A stretch of 64,000 nucleotides of DNA from Liquidambar formosana (Eukaryota > Streptophyta > Magnoliopsida > Saxifragales > Altingiaceae). Shown here one piece after another: positions 59,918 through 64,000 of this stretch. The position numbers and the translations under genes were made by a program. The notes beneath the pieces were generated by a model. That model ran no database searches. It saw only the letters and a list, made by a program, of their open reading frames with translations, and had not been told where the DNA came from. Every line of letters begins with the position of its first letter. The stretch's first letter is position 1. The stretch is taken from the NCBI GenBank assembly GCA_039720395.1, contig JBBPBK010000066.1, forward strand, positions 62,001-126,000, given 5' to 3'.

Positions 59918-60829
59918 CAAAAATTCAGGGGATTCTCATGTATCCCTACTTCATGAGGTAAAAATTTCAGATTTTATAAAATTCATTTGATCCCTCTTTC
60001 AACCCATTATTCCAAGTGTGTTTAAATCGGGACAGATTCACTTCACCCCACTTTTTGTACTTCAAAAACTCAACAAATGATTTTTTAAAAACCCTAGAAA
60101 ATTTGAGAGTGTAGCTTTATGTGTCCTAAGTTGACCCACCAAAGGAAATTGCAAGAAAAGCTCTTGAACTCAAGATATGCCCAAAATGCACACACTGCCA
60201 CCAAAATGGCAGAATGTGTGTAATTCCTTCAAATGCCCCATTTGTTTGATTCAGAAAAATCCCAAAACATTCATGAGTCTTCCCTAATGTGTCTAGAACA
60301 TCTCCGCCGAAGGAAAAAATTTTAAAAATTTATTTGACCATTTTTGGACCAAATCTTCACCAGTGGTTTTGAGAAAAATAATGCTGTTTTTGTCAAAAGT
60401 CCCTTATTGATTCACCCCATTTCATGGTTTCCAAAATCCAATTTCCTCAACTGGGAAAATTCCACAAAAATTCTCAAAGGTCCTTTTATGTCTCCCTAAT
60501 GCCCCTTCAAAACGAAATAATTTTTAAAAATTATTTGCATTCCCATTTGGCCATTTTCCCATAGGTGATTTTTGCCCAAAATATTTTGTTTTCCTTAATG
60601 CACCAAGTTTGCTTAAGTTGATTTCATGGCATCCAAGCTAGGGGTGCAAAATGGTTCGGGTAATTCCGTGGACTAGCCTGGTTCGGGTCAAACAATGTTC
60701 GGTCCGGTTCACAGGACAATTTTTCAAAAACCGAAAATTTCGGTCCGATCCACAGTTTAGGGGGTTTCAGTCCCGGACCGGACTGAAGTCCTAGACCGAG
60801 AACCAATAATATATATATATATATATATA
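59918..60829. other. spacer, no gene seen
   Basis: Non-coding sequence. Around 60650-60790 is a stretch rich in GGTTCGG/GGTCCGG words, then an (AT)n tract at 60809-60829 into which the next element inserted. Confidence 0.45.
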
Positions 60830-62029
60830 GGGGAGGGTTCGGTTGACACCTGGTGTAAAGTTAAACTTTTACACCTTTTTATGTCCATAGATCTTTTTTG
60901 ATCCAACGGTGTTTTTTCTTTCGGATCTTTTTTTGTTAGTTACAGATTTGGGGTCGGGTTAAGATACACAAGCGAAGACCCATTTGATTAACATAGTCAA
61001 CACTTTCTATCTCTCTCTCCAACAACTGGTTCTTACCCATTCCGCCGCCGGCGTCATCACTACAGCAACTTCTTCCACCACCTCCTCCTCCACCTCTTTT
61101 CGTTCCCTCTTCTCTCTTATTTTTATCCATTCCATTGACGACCTCAGAATCACTTCCTTCTTCCTATTTTAACCTTTTTTTTTTAAAAAAAAATTTGGGT
61201 AATGAATCCATTTAACCTGACTGTTAGATCTGAGAGGAGATTGCGAGCTTTCTTCTTCATACCCATTTATTTCTTTATTTGAGGGGGTTAAGGGTGATGT
61301 ATGGCATGTACCCATTTCATATCAATGTTAGAGTGTTTTCTTCTTTTAACCCATTTATTCTCTCTTTTCTTTTCTTTTCTTTTCTTCTTCTTCTTCATAT
61401 GGATTTGAAAACCATATGGGTTGTTCCCTACCAGACAAGATATTACATCCAAGGATAATACCCAGTACAATTGTACAAGGCAAATTCGTTTCTCATGAAT
61501 CAATGCCGTTTTCAAATCTGAAAATGAATGCGTGGAACTGGTTTGCCGACTTAACTGAGTAGCTTAGATTTCAAAGTCTAGAAAAACAAATGGGTGTATC
61601 ATAAAACAAAACACATAAATAAATAAAAGTTACAAGAACAAAAGTATTGTAAGCTGGACATGTTCTCTTTAAGTGAAAAATTCCTCTTCTTAATTTGTTA
61701 TGATACACACACACACACATATATATATACACATACATGTAGCTATCTTTGTTTGGGCATGGTGGGATTTAGAGATTGTGGGTGTGAGAATGTGATTGGA
61801 TTGGGTTAGGGCTTGACCGAAGGGGAGAAAGAAGGGGGGTCGGAGGATGGGTATGAAGGCAGAGGAATGGAGAACGAATGGGTCTTGGGTTTTTCTTCTT
61901 AAACCAACCCGCATCCACAACTTCAGTAAAAAGACCCATAAACATAAGGACCATTAGATTAAAAGAGATCTAAGGCTATAAAAGGGTGTAAGGGTTTTAA
62001 TCCTACACCAAGTGTCAACGGAACCCTCC

Positions 62030-62031
<2 letters not shown>
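60830..62031. mobile_element. TIR element, first of two related neighbours
   Basis: The left end GGGGAGGGTTCGGTTGACAC, then CTGGTGTAAAG, is mirrored at the right (CCAAGTGTCAACGGAACCCT, then CCCC). 1202 bp, flanked on both sides by AT microsatellite, so the target duplication (probably AT-rich) cannot be fixed. The interior has only short frames and a TTTTC/CTT-rich tract at about 61370-61400. Probably a non-autonomous Mutator-type element. Confidence 0.7.
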
Positions 62032-62067
<36 letters not shown>

Positions 62068-62080
62068 GTTATATTATATA

Positions 62081-63356
62081 GGAGGGTTCCGCTGACACCT
62101 AGTGTAAGAGTAAGTCTCTTACACCTTTTTATAACCCTTGATTAGCATTGAATCTAGTGGTCCCTAATATTTTAGAATATTTTATTTTCATGACATATGC
62201 GGGTCAAGTTTTAGATATTACCAAAAACCCATTCAATTAACTCATGTTTTTCTCCATGCCAACGCCCCAACACCTCTCTTTGTCTCTTCCCTTTTTTCTC
62301 TGGTTCTTACATAGTTCCACCATTGATATCGAGTTCATAGTTGTCGACCTTACACCCGCAACGCCATTACTGCTACATCCTTCATCCTCCTCCTCTTCCT
62401 TCTTCTTTGTGATCACTGTGATCATGCTTCTTAAAATTAGAACCAACTTCTCTTCTTACTTCTTACCCACATAACCCAAGTTCAATAAACATGATCACAG
62501 TGTTCCAAATCTAAGATTACTTAGGTGTGGAAAAATACCAAATGGATAACAATGAACCATAAACAAAATAACCTTTTTAAAAATTCAACACACAAAATTA
62601 TTCTCAATCTAATTAAAAACTTAAATCATTCATATTTTCCATCAATTTTTCTGAGTTTGAAGCATACAACCATTTTTCTATGTTTGAGGCTCATTTTTTT
62701 TTTTTTTTTTTTACTGACATTTTAGAAGCAAACCCACAAGTTGAAATCTTTTTTTTTTAATTTTAAAGTCCATCACATATATGCCTCTACCCCATCTAAG
62801 CCATGGCCAACAATTGAAGAGATGCAGTTTTTACACAAGCGACCATCTTTACCCATCACAGCAATTAAAACTTCATCACAGCTTGGAAATCTCCAACTTG
62901 TGGCCTCATCACAATGGGGGTTAGGGCTTTAGAGAGATGTAAGAAAGGGTTGTTGTAGCCATGGCCATGAATTAAAACAGAAAAGCTTCATTTAACTTAG
63001 AAACATCCTCCTCATGCCCTATTATATGGGCATTTAGATCTGTGATGGTGAGAGGTCTACACACGGTGAGAGACAGAGAAAGTACTTGACATAGGGTTAG
63101 AGAATTAGGGCTAGAGAGGAGAAAAGGAGAGAGGACCAGGACTTCAGGTATGGTAAATTGATAAGAGATATGGAGTATTTGATTAGGTGTAATAGGTGTT
63201 GGGTTTAATTGTAACCCAACCTAAAAATTAGACCCAATCCCTTGTTTAAAAAGGTATCAGGCGGAGATGGAGGGCAGCCGTTAGATGAAAATGGATCAAT
63301 GGTTAGAGAAAGGTGTAAGAAACTTACTCTTACACTAGGCGTAAATGGATCCCTCC
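62081..63356. mobile_element. TIR element, second of two related neighbours
   Basis: The ends GGAGGGTTCCGCTGACACCT and GTAAGAGTAAG are mirrored at the right (CTTACTCTTACACTAGGC, then GGATCCCTCC). 1276 bp. The ends and some interior words (CTGGTTCTTAC) match the first element, so they are the same family, separated by 49 bp of mostly (TA)n. No transposase. Confidence 0.7.
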
Positions 63357-64000
63357 TCTATATATAATATATAATATAGCTTTATGTATTTGTAGAGTTT
63401 TATATATATTTTATAGTATATAATATAATATAATATATTATCCTTGGTCAAAAAGATGGAAGAGCTTTCTAAAAAGTGAAAACCACTCATGCCTTCGTCA
63501 AACAAAACCACTCAAACCTCCATCAAACCCCTCACGCCTCCATTAAACCCACCCCTCTCATTTTCTCTCATCTTTGCTTTTCAACGCCGTCACTCCTCAC
63601 TCCCGTCATCACCTCATGCCCTCACCCCTACATCACCGGCAGTCCCCTACAAGCCGTCATCAGCACACTCACTTAGCCGTCATCGCCTCACTCCTTTATT
63701 GCTGGCAGTCCCTTTTGGTACCTTCCCCCCCCCCCTAAAATCCAATGTTGATCCAACACCCACATGGTCTAATCTTTCAGTTTTTTTTCTCAGATTTGAT
63801 GTAGCCCCCTCTTAGCCTCTCACTGGCGAACTATTAATCGTCAAAAAGAATGGGTTTTCACTTTTCAGATCTTGAGCCATTTTCCATATCTAGACTGCCA
63901 CCATCGTCGCTAGCCAATGGGTGTTTTTGAATTGGATTTATAATCCATTTGGGTGTTTATGATTTGGGTGTTTTTGAACTGGGTTGCATTTGTGGATTGG
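63357..64000. other. window end, no supported gene
   Basis: AT-rich start, then CT/CA-rich sequence with an open frame of about 108 codons (63489-63815) that has no recognisable domain. Its Ser/Pro/Thr-rich composition follows from the base composition. Not called as a gene. Confidence 0.4.

Noticed and set aside
63489..63815. 108-codon open frame at the window end
   Set aside because: No domain, and composition explained by CT-rich DNA; no splice or promoter support.
1..64000. tRNA, rRNA or other structured RNA genes
   Set aside because: I looked for tRNA-like box A/B pairs and found none that I could support; the only tRNA-like words are retroelement primer sites.

Overview
The window is nuclear plant DNA, most likely from a woody or herbaceous eudicot. 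The gene families (LRK10L/WAK-type receptor kinases with GUB_WAK ectodomains), GT-AG introns, Sirevirus-like copia and CACTA/MULE/MITE transposons, and long AT-rich spacers all point that way. The species cannot be named from the sequence.

The theme is a tandem cluster of LRK10L-type receptor-like kinase genes, much of it in decay. Two non-RD kinase genes on the + strand are intact as far as they can be seen: 819-2114, whose ectodomain lies before the window, and 49397-50707. Each is followed tail-to-tail by a minus-strand LRK10L-1-type RD kinase pseudogene (4028-7122 and 52697-55699). Together these form a direct segmental duplication, roughly 1-9170 and 48540-57390.

Between the two duplicate blocks lie broken or isolated parts of the same non-RD receptor family. 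At 9172-15170 is a pseudogene with an LTR retroelement in its kinase exon. At 17629-33655 is a pseudogene whose ectodomain exon is split by a triple nest: a solo LTR holding a CACTA element, which holds a young 10.2-kb copia element. At 36654-46449 is a run of five ectodomain exons. Three are intact (36678-37467, 39104-39869, 41980-42769) and two are broken (44886-45594, 45814-46449). All the intact ones end in a phase-1 splice donor and have no kinase of their own. The next complete transmembrane/kinase acceptor module downstream is at 49397.

The copia element (19204-29428) has LTRs, PBS, gag, pol, an extra ORF after pol and polypurine tracts. It carries unusual arrays of a 12-base palindrome-cored motif both in the LTRs and after pol. 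Smaller elements fill the rest: a MULE-like element (16113-17349), two related TIR elements side by side (60830-62031 and 62081-63356), several MITEs, a probable solo LTR and a LINE RNase H fragment.

As a system, the cluster looks like a birth-and-death array of surface receptors with a cysteine-rich, presumably carbohydrate-binding outside, one membrane span and a non-RD kinase of the kind linked to immunity. The most interesting reading is that several alternative ectodomain first exons, each with its own TATA-like box, may splice to one shared kinase module. All functions here are inferred from sequence motifs; nothing was searched or aligned by software.
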